From assembly GCA_024696005.1 (NCBI GenBank), contig JAILHF010000017.1, positions 37,593-101,592 on the forward strand: a stretch of DNA of 64,000 nt, given 5' to 3'. The position numbers and the translations under genes were made by a program. Below the pieces are notes generated by a model. It worked only from the letters and a program-made list of their open reading frames with translations, was not told where the DNA came from and made no database searches. This document shows, piece by piece, positions 1 through 9,200 of the stretch. Every line of letters starts with the position of its first letter. Positions within the stretch are counted from its first letter, which is position 1. The DNA comes from Lachnospiraceae bacterium (GTDB taxonomy: Bacteria > Bacillota > Clostridia > Lachnospirales > Lachnospiraceae).

Positions 1-468
1 GCGGCGGCGGTATCGCTGCCCTGCATCCGCAAGGATTTCACGGTGGATGCGTACATGATCTTCGAAGCAAAGCTCCTGGGTGCGAAGGCAGTGCTTCTGA
101 TCTGCTCCATCCTGGAAAAGGCGCAGATCGAGGAGTATATCGCCATCGCAGACAGCCTGGGACTGTCGGCGCTGGTGGAGGCCCATGACGGGGATGAGGT
201 GCTCACGGCCCTGGACGCCGGCGGGCGCATCGTGGGCGTGAACAACCGCAACCTGAAGGATTTTTCGGTGGATACCGGAAACAGCCGCAGGCTGCGTGAG
301 ATGATACCCGCGGACCGCATCTTTGTTTCGGAAAGCGGCATACAGAGCCCGGCGGATGTGGAGGCCCTGCGGGAAGCCGGGGTGGATGCAGTGCTGGTCG
401 GCGAGGCCCTGATGCGCGCGGCGGACAAGAAGGCAAGGCTGGCCGAGCTGAGAGGGGCCCGGCGGTAA
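1..468 (+). CDS. trpC: indole-3-glycerol-phosphate synthase, C-terminal part (gene cut by window start)
   Basis: The reading frame is open from base 1, so the N-terminus lies outside the window. The visible part starts in the conserved PCIRKDF segment and continues through DAYMIFEAKLLGA, VEAHD, GVNNRNL and VSESGI, the successive strands of the TrpC TIM barrel. TrpC closes the indole ring of indole-3-glycerol phosphate in tryptophan synthesis. It lies upstream of trpB and trpA in the same direction, so it belongs to a trp operon. The stop is TAA at 466. Only the 5' truncation is uncertain; the family is clear. Confidence 0.95.
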   Translation, partial: AAAVSLPCIRKDFTVDAYMIFEAKLLGAKAVLLICSILEKAQIEEYIAIADSLGLSALVEAHDGDEVLTALDAGGRIVGVNNRNLKDFSVDTGNSRRLREMIPADRIFVSESGIQSPADVEALREAGVDAVLVGEALMRAADKKARLAELRGARR

Positions 469-633
469 AATCCTGCGGGCTGCGGCGGGAGTGCGGCATC
501 GGGGATGGAATTGCGCGGCAACCCGAATGCACCGGCACAGTACGACGGCAAGCGTGCAGCGTTCAGCCGGCAGGCCGCTGAACGGGAACGGACAGATACA
601 CAGGCAGCGGGACTGCCGGATAAGGAGAGGAAC

Positions 634-1824
634 ATGACAAATGAGAAAGGAAGATTCGGCGTTCACGGCGGGCAGTACATACCCGAGACACTGATGAATG
701 CCGTGATCGAGCTGGAAGAGGCTTACGAGCGATACAAAAAGGATCCGGAGTTCAACAGGGAGCTGGAGACCCTGTTCAATGAATATGCGGGCCGTCCCTC
801 AAGGCTCTATTATGCCGAAAAGATGACGAAGGACCTGGGCGGTGCAAAGATCTACCTGAAGAGGGAGGATCTGAACCATACCGGTTCCCACAAGATCAAT
901 AACGTGCTGGGGCAGGCGCTGCTGGCCCAAAAGATGGGAAAGACGCGCCTGATCGCCGAGACCGGCGCCGGTCAGCACGGTGTGGCCACGGCCACGGCAG
1001 CTGCCCTGCTGGGCATGGAATGCGTGGTCTTCATGGGCGAAGAGGACACGAAGCGCCAGGCACTTAATGTGTACCGCATGCGCCTGCTGGGCTCGGAGGT
1101 GATCCCGGTAAAGAGCGGCACGGCCACACTGAAGGATGCCGTGAGCGAGGCGATGCGGGAATGGACAACGCGCATCAGCGACACGCACTACTGCCTGGGT
1201 TCTGTGATGGGGCCGCACCCCTTCCCGACCATCGTGCGTGATTTCCAGTCGGTGATCTCGAAGGAGAGCCGCGCGCAGATCCTGGAAAAGGAAGGCCGCC
1301 TGCCGGATGCGGTGCTGGCCTGCGTGGGCGGCGGTTCCAACGCGATCGGGAGCTTTTATCATTTCATAGGAGATAAAGACGTGAAGCTGATCGGCTGTGA
1401 GGCTGCCGGCCGCGGAATCGACGGCTTCGAGACCGCAGCGACCATCAATACGGGCCGGCTGGGCATCTTCCATGGGATGAAGAGCTATTTCTGCCAGGAT
1501 GAATACGGCCAGATCGCACCGGTCTATTCCATCAGCGCAGGGCTGGATTATCCGGGGATCGGGCCCGAGCACGCATGGCTCCATGACACGGGGCGTGCGC
1601 AGTATGTGCCGGTGACGGATGAAGAGGCGGTAAACGCTTTTGAGTACCTTTCCCGTACCGAGGGCATCATACCGGCCATCGAGTCGGCCCATGCCGTGGC
1701 GCATGCCATGGAGCTGGCGCCGAAAATGGGGAAGGACAGCATCATTCTGATCACCATCAGCGGACGCGGCGACAAGGACTGTGCGGCCATCGCCCGCTAC
1801 AGAGGGGAGGATATCAATGAGTAG
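634..1824 (+). CDS. trpB: tryptophan synthase beta chain
   Basis: A 396-residue PLP enzyme that joins indole and serine to give tryptophan. The HTGSHKINN motif places the PLP-binding lysine at residue 87, the usual position. The phosphate-binding GGGSNA segment is also present. The frame is open further upstream, but ATG 634 is chosen because AAGGAGAG sits just before it and translation from there gives the normal family N-terminus ([13 protein letters not shown]). The 165 bases between trpC and this start hold no recognisable gene; trpF, often found here, is absent. The 3' end overlaps trpA by 8 bases, which suggests translational coupling of the alpha and beta subunits. Confidence 0.97.
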   Translation: MTNEKGRFGVHGGQYIPETLMNAVIELEEAYERYKKDPEFNRELETLFNEYAGRPSRLYYAEKMTKDLGGAKIYLKREDLNHTGSHKINNVLGQALLAQKMGKTRLIAETGAGQHGVATATAAALLGMECVVFMGEEDTKRQALNVYRMRLLGSEVIPVKSGTATLKDAVSEAMREWTTRISDTHYCLGSVMGPHPFPTIVRDFQSVISKESRAQILEKEGRLPDAVLACVGGGSNAIGSFYHFIGDKDVKLIGCEAAGRGIDGFETAATINTGRLGIFHGMKSYFCQDEYGQIAPVYSISAGLDYPGIGPEHAWLHDTGRAQYVPVTDEEAVNAFEYLSRTEGIIPAIESAHAVAHAMELAPKMGKDSIILITISGRGDKDCAAIARYRGEDINE

Positions 1825-2617
1825 GATCGCAGAGGCATTTAAGAACGGGAAAGCCTTCATCCCTTTTATCACCTGCGGGGACCCCGACCTGGAGACCACA
1901 AAGGCGGCCGTGAAGGCAATGGTTGAAAACGGAGCGGATCTGATCGAGCTGGGCATCCCCTTTTCGGACCCCACAGCCGAGGGCCCGGTGATCCAGGGTG
2001 CCAACGTGCGCGCGCTTTCGGGCGGCGTGACCACCGACAAGGTTTTTGCGATGGTCCGTGAGCTGCGGGAGGAGCTCAGCGTTCCGATGGTCTTCATGAC
2101 CTACGCGAACGTGGTCTATTCCTACGGCGTGAAGAGCGGCAGCGACAGCGGGGCCGAAGCCTTTATCCGTACCTGTTCCGAGATCGGCATCGACGGTCTG
2201 GTGCTTCCGGATGTGCCGTTTGAGGAAAGGGAGGAGTTCCTTCCGGTCTGCCGGAAATACGGCGTGGACCTGATCAGCTTCATCGCGCCCACCTCCGAAA
2301 ACCGCATCGCCATGATCGCGAAGGAGGCCGAGGGCTTTATCTATATCGTATCCAGCCTGGGTGTGACCGGCGAGCGCAGCGAGTTTAACACGGACCTGGC
2401 TTCGATCGTGAAGCTGATCCGGGAGAACAGCGACACGCCCTGCGCCATCGGTTTCGGCATCTCCACGCCGGAGCAGGCCGCAAAGATGAGTGCCATATCG
2501 GACGGCGCCATCATCGGCAGCGCCATCATCCGCCTGCTGGAGCGTTACGGAAAAGACGCTCCGGAAAAGATCGGGGAGTATGTGAAGTCCATAACCACGG
2601 CGATCCGCGAGTTATAG
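1817..2617 (+). CDS. trpA: tryptophan synthase alpha chain
   Basis: A 266-residue TIM-barrel subunit that cleaves indole-3-glycerol phosphate and channels indole to TrpB. The segment [11 protein letters not shown] carries the two catalytic acids (Glu near 48, Asp near 59), and the phosphate-binding GFGIS loop is near residue 214. ATG 1817 follows GGGGAGGA and lies within the end of trpB. The frame is open a little further upstream, but that part matches no TrpA. It is the last trp gene here; the next gene has its own promoter. Confidence 0.97.
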   Translation: MSRIAEAFKNGKAFIPFITCGDPDLETTKAAVKAMVENGADLIELGIPFSDPTAEGPVIQGANVRALSGGVTTDKVFAMVRELREELSVPMVFMTYANVVYSYGVKSGSDSGAEAFIRTCSEIGIDGLVLPDVPFEEREEFLPVCRKYGVDLISFIAPTSENRIAMIAKEAEGFIYIVSSLGVTGERSEFNTDLASIVKLIRENSDTPCAIGFGISTPEQAAKMSAISDGAIIGSAIIRLLERYGKDAPEKIGEYVKSITTAIREL

Positions 2618-2655
2618 GTTTGATATAACAAAATCTGGTTAGACAAAACTTACTC

Positions 2656-2684
2656 TTGCCCTCTCACCGAACTTGTGTTACACT
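2656..2684 (+). promoter_or_regulatory. sigma-A promoter of the suf operon
   Basis: TTGCCC (2656-2661), a 17-base spacer and TACACT (2679-2684) with an extended TG at 2676-2677. A small hairpin (CCCGC 2700-2704 with GCGGG 2711-2715) lies in the leader between this promoter and the sufC ribosome site. No clear trp terminator lies between trpA and this promoter, so some read-through from trp is possible. Confidence 0.6.
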
Positions 2685-2732
2685 CTTCCTGTTTGGAAAC
2701 CCGCAAAAGAGCGGGAAAACGGGAGGAAAGTC

Positions 2733-3482
2733 ATGTCTGAACATATTTTGGAAATAAAAGGTCTCAGTGCGGGGATCGGGGAGGAGCAGATCCTTAACAA
2801 CGTGGATCTCTCGATCCGGCCGGGCGAGACACATGTACTGATGGGCCCCAACGGGGCGGGCAAGTCCACACTGGGAAATGTGATCATGGGCAGCCCGGTA
2901 TATCAGGTAAACGGGGGAACGATCCTCTTCGACGGTGAGGACATCACGGGTGAAAGCGTGGACAGCCGTGCGAAACGGGGGATCTTTCTTTCGTTTCAGA
3001 ACCCCCTGGAGGTTCCCGGACTGTCGCTGGAAGCATTTCTGCGCAGCGCGATCCGCGAGCGCAGCGGCAAACCGGTCAAGGTGTTTGCCTTCAAGAAAAA
3101 GATCGAAGAGACCTGCCGGCTTCTGGACATGGATCCCGCCTATGTGGAGCGCGATCTGAACGTCGGTTTTTCCGGCGGTGAGAAGAAAAAGGCCGAGATC
3201 TTCCAGCTTCTGATCCTCGAGCCGAAGCTCGCGATCCTCGACGAGACCGATTCCGGTCTGGACGTGGATGCGGTCCGCGTTGTCTCGAAGGGCATCGACA
3301 TCTTCAAAAAGAACGGCGGAAGCCTTCTGATCATCACCCATTCCACCCGTATTCTGGATAACCTGAGCGTGGATCAGACGCACATCCTGGTGGACGGCCA
3401 CATCGTAAAGAGCGGCGACGCCTCCCTTGTGGACCGGATCAACAGCGGCGGCTATTCCGAATACACGAAAGCAGAGGGCTGA
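2733..3482 (+). CDS. sufC: Fe-S cluster assembly ATPase SufC
   Basis: A 249-residue ABC-type ATPase of the SufBCD scaffold, which builds Fe-S clusters in the cytoplasm. Visible motifs are Walker A GPNGAGKST (near residue 37-45), signature SGGEKKK (near 147) and Walker B LAILDETDSGLD. The Asp after the Walker B Glu and the TDSGLD pattern are typical of SufC rather than of transporter ATPases. ATG 2733 follows GGGAGGAAAG. It is first in a tight sufC-sufB-sufD operon with 3-base and overlapping junctions. Confidence 0.97.
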   Translation: MSEHILEIKGLSAGIGEEQILNNVDLSIRPGETHVLMGPNGAGKSTLGNVIMGSPVYQVNGGTILFDGEDITGESVDSRAKRGIFLSFQNPLEVPGLSLEAFLRSAIRERSGKPVKVFAFKKKIEETCRLLDMDPAYVERDLNVGFSGGEKKKAEIFQLLILEPKLAILDETDSGLDVDAVRVVSKGIDIFKKNGGSLLIITHSTRILDNLSVDQTHILVDGHIVKSGDASLVDRINSGGYSEYTKAEG

Positions 3483-3485
3483 CAG

Positions 3486-4931
3486 ATGGAGAAGAGAAAA
3501 GATTCGCCCATCGACCTCGCGGAGGACGGCAGGGGAGAACTGCTGGCCGACGTGGAGCGGGGGCTCTATGATTTCAGGGAAGAAGAGAAGGACGAGGATT
3601 TCTTCCGGGTGGACGAGGGACTGACCGAGGATATCGTCCGTCAGATCTCGAAGGAAAAGAACGACCCGGAATGGATGCTTGAGCTGCGTCTTGCGTCCCT
3701 GAAGATCTACCGTGAGCTTGAGGTGCCCGACTGGGGGCCGCCCATCGACGGCCTGGACATGGACCGCATCGTGACCTATGTCAGGCCCAAAGGAAAGATG
3801 TCGGCCAGCTGGGACGAAGTGCCCGAGGATATCCGGAACGCTTTTGAAAAGCTCGGCATCCCGCAGGCGGAGCGTGAAGCCCTGGCCGGCGTGGGAGCCC
3901 AGTACGATTCCGAACTGGTCTATCACAACCTGCGCAAGGACGTGGAGGCCCAGGGCGTGGTCTACACCGACCTGGAGAGCGCCCTTCACGGCGAATACGC
4001 CGAGATGATACGCAGCCATTTCATGAAGCTGGTGCCGCCCACGGACCACAAGTTCGCAGCACTGCACGGAGCGGTCTGGAGCGGCGGTTCCTTCGTCTAT
4101 GCGCCTCCGGGAGCAAAGGTGGAGATCCCGCTGCAGTCCTATTTCCGTCTGAACGCTCCGGGCGCGGGACAGTTCGAGCATACGCTGATCATCATCGACG
4201 AGGGCGCGGACGTGCACTTCATCGAAGGCTGCTCGGCACCGAAATACAACATCGCCAATCTGCATGCGGGCTGCGTGGAGCTGTTTGTGGGAAAGAATGC
4301 GCATCTGCGTTATTCCACGATCGAGAACTGGTCCAAGAACATGTACAACCTCAATACCAAGCGGGCCATCTGCGAGGAGGGAGGCACGATCGAGTGGATC
4401 TCGGGCTCCTTCGGTTCGCATGTTTCCTATCTGTATCCCACTTCGGTACTGAAGGGCGATCATTCCCACGGCGAATTCACCGGTGTGACCTTTGCGGGAC
4501 AGGGACAGAACCTGGATACCGGCGCCAAGATGATCCATATCGGAAAGAATACTTCTTCCTTTATCGATACGAAGTCGATCTGCAAGAGCGGCGGCATCTC
4601 GACTTACCGCAGCTCGGTGGAGATACGGCATTCCGCGGAAGGGGCCAAGGCGAGTGTCAACTGCGGTTCGCTGATGCTGGATTCCGAGTCCAGATCGGAT
4701 ACGGTGCCGGCCATGGACATCCGCACCGACAAGGCGGATGTGGGGCACGAAGCCAAGATCGGACGCATCAGTGACGACGCGGTCTTTTACATGATGAGCC
4801 GCGGGGTGAGCGAGGCCGAGGCAAGAGCCATGATCGTCAGCGGCTTTGCCAATCCCGTCAGCAAGGAGCTGCCGCTGGAGTACGCGGCCGAGATGAACAA
4901 TCTGATCAAACTGGAGATGGAGACAGGCTGA
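3486..4931 (+). CDS. sufB: Fe-S cluster assembly scaffold SufB
   Basis: A 481-residue beta-helix scaffold protein of the SufBCD complex. The core region is highly typical: GGTIEWISGSFGSH, TGAKMIHIGKNT and KASVNCGSLM, with the Cys that corresponds to the sulfur-accepting residue of SufB, then GHEAKIGRIS with the conserved His. It starts 4 bases after sufC ends and overlaps sufD by one base (TGATG), so the three are co-translated. Length is normal for the family. Confidence 0.97.
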   Translation: MEKRKDSPIDLAEDGRGELLADVERGLYDFREEEKDEDFFRVDEGLTEDIVRQISKEKNDPEWMLELRLASLKIYRELEVPDWGPPIDGLDMDRIVTYVRPKGKMSASWDEVPEDIRNAFEKLGIPQAEREALAGVGAQYDSELVYHNLRKDVEAQGVVYTDLESALHGEYAEMIRSHFMKLVPPTDHKFAALHGAVWSGGSFVYAPPGAKVEIPLQSYFRLNAPGAGQFEHTLIIIDEGADVHFIEGCSAPKYNIANLHAGCVELFVGKNAHLRYSTIENWSKNMYNLNTKRAICEEGGTIEWISGSFGSHVSYLYPTSVLKGDHSHGEFTGVTFAGQGQNLDTGAKMIHIGKNTSSFIDTKSICKSGGISTYRSSVEIRHSAEGAKASVNCGSLMLDSESRSDTVPAMDIRTDKADVGHEAKIGRISDDAVFYMMSRGVSEAEARAMIVSGFANPVSKELPLEYAAEMNNLIKLEMETG

Positions 4932-6115
4932 TGGAGAGAGAATACAAGGTCAATCCCCTGCCGGTGCTTACCTGGAACCGGCTGGATCTGAATGTGGCAA
5001 AAATGAAAACGGACGCGGCCTTTTCCGCGGAGGACTTCTGCAGGGAAGTCACGCTTCCGGAAGGCATGAGCGTGAGAACCCTTCCGGATGCGGCGGCGCT
5101 GGAGGAATGGGTAGCCGCCCACGGCGGAAAACCCGCGCAGGAAGAAGTGATCGCCTGCAAATACCCGATGGTGGCGGGACAGAGCTTCCCTACCGGTATG
5201 GGAGAGGAGGCCGACCGGCTCTTTGATGAGGCGGATGCGCCCGTAAAGCTTTATGAACTGAAGGAAGGCTGCCGGCCGGAAGCTCCGGTGCGGCTGGATT
5301 ATCTCTACCCGGATGCTGCGGCGTCGGCCGGACGCATCCTGATCCACCTGGGAAAGTACAGCGAGCTTACGCTGATCCAGTATTTCAAGGCGGAAAAAGA
5401 GGCGGCGAACATCGTTGCGGGCACTTCCACCTGCGTTTATCTGGAGGAAGGCGCGAAGCTGCATCTGGTCAAGCTGCAGATGCTTCCGAAGCAGTCGGTC
5501 TTTCTCGACGACAGCGGCGCACGGCTGGAGAGGGACGCGCAGCTGGAAGTGACCCAGCTGGAGCTTGGTGCCGGCACGGTATATCTGGGGGCGCTGTATG
5601 ACCACTGGGGCGACCGCAGCAGCTTAAACAGCCGTCTGGGCTATATCTGCGCAAAGGACGGCTTTATCGACCACAACCACGTGGATACCTACCGCGGCAA
5701 AAAGAACGAGGGCGTGATGCGCTTTCACGGCGTGCTCCTGGAGAATGCCCACAAGGTGTCGCGTGAGACACTGGATTTCCGGCGCGGCTGCACGGGCTCC
5801 GAAGGAGATGAGGAAGAAAACATGCTGGTTTTGGGGGAGGACGCCATCGACCGCGCCAATCCCATGATCCTCGGGGAAGAGGAGGACATGAACGGGCGCC
5901 ATGCCGTGACCATCGGCAAGCTTTCCCCGGATATGCTCTTTTATATGCAGAGCCGCGGGATCAACGCACTTACGGCACAGCAGCTCATGGTACGTGCCAG
6001 TGTGAACCGCGTATCGCAGCACATCCCGGACAGGGAACTGCAGGAGGCTGCGGACCGCTATGTGGACAGGATCTTCTGCGAACGCGAGGACTGCGACGCG
6101 CCCTGCGCGGATTAG
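4931..6115 (+). CDS. sufD: Fe-S cluster assembly protein SufD
   Basis: A 394-residue SufD partner of SufB and SufC. The C-terminal part (RHAVTIGKLSPDMLFYMQSR) is the standard SufB/SufD core ending, with the His used at the SufB-SufD interface. The N-terminal half is divergent, as usual for SufD. It is coupled to sufB by a one-base overlap. In many Clostridia sufS and sufU follow directly; here they lie about 15 kb downstream behind unrelated envelope genes, and a terminator follows sufD. Confidence 0.95.
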   Translation: MEREYKVNPLPVLTWNRLDLNVAKMKTDAAFSAEDFCREVTLPEGMSVRTLPDAAALEEWVAAHGGKPAQEEVIACKYPMVAGQSFPTGMGEEADRLFDEADAPVKLYELKEGCRPEAPVRLDYLYPDAAASAGRILIHLGKYSELTLIQYFKAEKEAANIVAGTSTCVYLEEGAKLHLVKLQMLPKQSVFLDDSGARLERDAQLEVTQLELGAGTVYLGALYDHWGDRSSLNSRLGYICAKDGFIDHNHVDTYRGKKNEGVMRFHGVLLENAHKVSRETLDFRRGCTGSEGDEEENMLVLGEDAIDRANPMILGEEEDMNGRHAVTIGKLSPDMLFYMQSRGINALTAQQLMVRASVNRVSQHIPDRELQEAADRYVDRIFCEREDCDAPCAD

Positions 6116-6206
6116 TTCCTGATCGGGCGGACGCTTCGGCAGCCGTATTCCCGGCCGCGTGATCATTTGCGTGTCTTCGGGTCCGCGGGTTAAATTGATG
6201 CACGTC

Positions 6207-6235
6207 TTGTAAGAAAGCCGGAAAAATGGTATGAT
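6207..6235 (+). promoter_or_regulatory. promoter of the giant adhesin gene, inside a terminator hairpin
   Basis: TTGTAA (6207-6212), 17 bases, TATGAT (6230-6235) with extended TGG. The -10 region sits in the loop and 3' arm of the sufD terminator hairpin (6215-6246), so the same bases serve as the end of one unit and the start of the next. Confidence 0.6.
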
Positions 6236-6250
6236 TTTTTCGGCTTTTTT
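6215..6250 (+). terminator. intrinsic terminator after sufD
   Basis: A 13-bp stem (arms 6215-6227 and 6234-6246, containing AAGCCG/CGGCTT) with a 6-base loop is followed by a run of T. It separates sufCBD from the following envelope genes. Confidence 0.75.
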
Positions 6251-6283
6251 ATTTTGCAGCTACCAAACATAAAGGAGGCGGAG

Positions 6284-9200
6284 ATGAAAAAAAGGATGAG
6301 GCGTTTCTTGAGCAGCATGATGGCTTTCCTCATGGTCCTGGTGAGCCTTCCGGTGCCCGGACTCAAGGTGCATGCGACGGAAAACTACGGTGTCTGGATC
6401 GGAGATACCGAGTTTACCTCGGATGATCTTGTCATAGAGGGCGAGAGCGGAACGGCTGCCTTTGACAGTGTGACCGGGACGGTCACCTTCAATGATTTTG
6501 AGGGAGTCAAAGGAAAAAAGGATGACTGTCTGATCTATACGAACCGGGACATCACCTTGAGCGGCAAGGCTGTGATCAGCGGTGATGATACGGCGCAATA
6601 CGGCATTTATGCGTATGCCTGCGACATCACGTTCTCCGAGGATGCGGACATAAGCGTGGACATGAACGAATACGGCGTCTATGGCATGGGGACAGACGCG
6701 GGCATATACGTACGGGGAAAGCTGGATGTCACGGCCGGAAAAGGAGCCACGAACAGATCCGGCATGGAGGCGGACAAGATCTATGTGCAGGACGGCAGCG
6801 TGAGCGTAAACATGGCCGGCAGCTGGGCTTCCGGTATCAAAGTGGGAAAAGAGATGCTCATGAACAGCGGTTCGCTGACCGTAAAGGCCAACATGGATGA
6901 TTCCTGCGGCATAGGGATCCACCAGGGCGCAGAGCTGACCATCTGCGGCGGTGAGACGCTCGTCTGCGCCGACGGCAAGAACGGCATCGCCATCGGCGGC
7001 AAAAGCTCCGAACAGGGCGACATCTACATGACCGGCGGAAAGACAAACCTTTCCGCAAGCGGAGAGGGAGGATACGGCATCCGTCTGTTTACGACGGGCC
7101 GTTTCACCATGACCGGCGGTGAGATCATGGTCAGCTCCTACGAGAACGCCATCCACAGCGATCAGGAGCTGGTCGTCTCCGACAAGGCCATTTTCAAGGC
7201 ACCCTACGAAGGCGGCGTGAGCGGTGATAAAAAGAACATTGTAGACAAATTTGGCAATGTGGTGACGCAGGCGCACATCGTGATCCCTCAGGGTTATGAG
7301 GTGTGGCTGGGCGGCACCGAGATCAACAGCGAGAACTGCACGGACATCCCCGGGCTCACCGGCGGCGGACATGCCAGCTTTGATCCTGCCACCTATACCC
7401 TTCGCTTTGACGGCGATGTGACGGGTGTTGAGAGTTTATACGATTCTATTTACGGAAAGACCATACTGTATTCCAGTTTCCCGCTTACCATTGAAGGAGA
7501 TGCGGCGCTTGCGGATGAGCATGCCGTTTACGGCATCTGCGCGGGCGGAACGGATGCGAGTCTGGTCATCAACGGAAACATCAGCGCCCAGGCAGCGAAA
7601 TGCGCGGTCTATTCGGAAGGTGAGCTGACGATTAACGGTACCCTGAACGCATCGAACACCGATGACAGCGCAGATTATACGGTGAGAGCCCAGAAGCTGT
7701 TTGTGAAGGGCGGCAACCTGACGATCAACGGAAAAATAGCGCACGATAATGTCCTGGAAGTATCCATGGAGATCTCGATGATGAGCGGCAGCATCAGCGT
7801 GAACAACACGGTGCCGGCTTCGTCGATCCCGGATGGCAAGAACATCAACTGCTTCGGGACGGTCAACATCTTTGGCGGCACGCTGTGGTCCGACAGCAGC
7901 TACGGTTACGCGCTTCATGTCGGAGATACCCTCCTGCTGGATGGCGGACAGGTGGATCTGATCGGAAGCAGGCCGGACGGGATTACCCTTTTCATCGCGC
8001 ACACAGCCGAGATCACCGGCGGCAGACTGAACGTCACGTCGGAAAAGGGAGGCGGCATCTCCTGCGCGGACATGTACATTGCCCAGGCCGTTGTGAATGT
8101 AGTCTCGAAAAAGGCCGGCATCAGCTGCACGGGCACTTTCTCCATGGATTCCGGCATTCTGGAATCCAGATCGGAAGAAGCCGAGGCGCTCGTGGCAGCA
8201 ACGGCGATCACCCTGAAGCCCGGTCAGGCCGAGATCACCATTCCCGCGAACGGCAAGGCTGTCGGAGATACCATTCTGGAGTCGGATAACACGACCCGCG
8301 CGAAGTGGGTACGGATCGAAGGGGAAGTCAGCTATCCCGTTTGGGTCGGAAGCAAGCAGGTAAACATGGACAACAAAGATGCCATTCCCGTGGAGGGCGG
8401 CGGAAGCGCCTCCTATGATGACGTCACCAAGACGCTCACGTTCAGCGGGAATGTAAGCGGTGTCAGCGGACTTTACGATCTGGCAGGCACCAAGGTCGCG
8501 ATCTACACTCTGGATCCGATCGGTCTGGTCATCAGCGGCAACGCGGCGCTGAAGAACGCGGATGCGGACATGGGCATTTTTGCAGACGGCGGTACGCTGA
8601 CGATAAAGGACGATGTCGAGATTTCTTCAAAGAATGAGGCACTCGTGAATGCGAGCGGCGGTATCCTGATCGAAGGAGAGGTCACGGCAGCGAACAACAG
8701 CGTGAATCAAACGGTCAAATGCGCAGGTGACCTGACGCTGAACGGCAAAGGCCTGCATGCGAAAAACAGCGGGACGGGTCAGGCCATCTTTACGAACGGC
8801 CGGCTGATCCTCAAGGCAGGCGTGCTGGAAGCGGAAAGCAAGGATAAAGCGATCCAGGCGGAAGGAACGATCGATCATTCCGCAGGCTATGAGCCGGTCA
8901 TTCCCGACAATGGGCGGTATTCGGACGATGAAAAGAGCGTGGATGAATATGTCCCCGGAGAGGGTTATGTGCCTGCGAAGAAGGTACGTCTCGAGAAGCT
9001 TGATAAATACGATCTGTATGTGGGCGGCCAGCTTGTCACCAGTCTGAACAAGGATAACGTTCCCGGCCTCAAGAGCGGAAGCGCTTCCTACAACGCGGCA
9101 ACGCATACCCTGACATTCAAGGGTGCGGTGATCGAGGATCAGCTCGATGAATACAAGGCAGCGATCTATTCGGGCGAGTCTCTGATCATCGAAGGTGATG

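Noticed and set aside
2664..4748. A 694-codon open frame on the - strand across sufC and sufB
   Set aside because: It is antisense to two certain genes, has no family resemblance and is rich in His, Arg and Leu, as expected from a reversed GC-rich coding frame.
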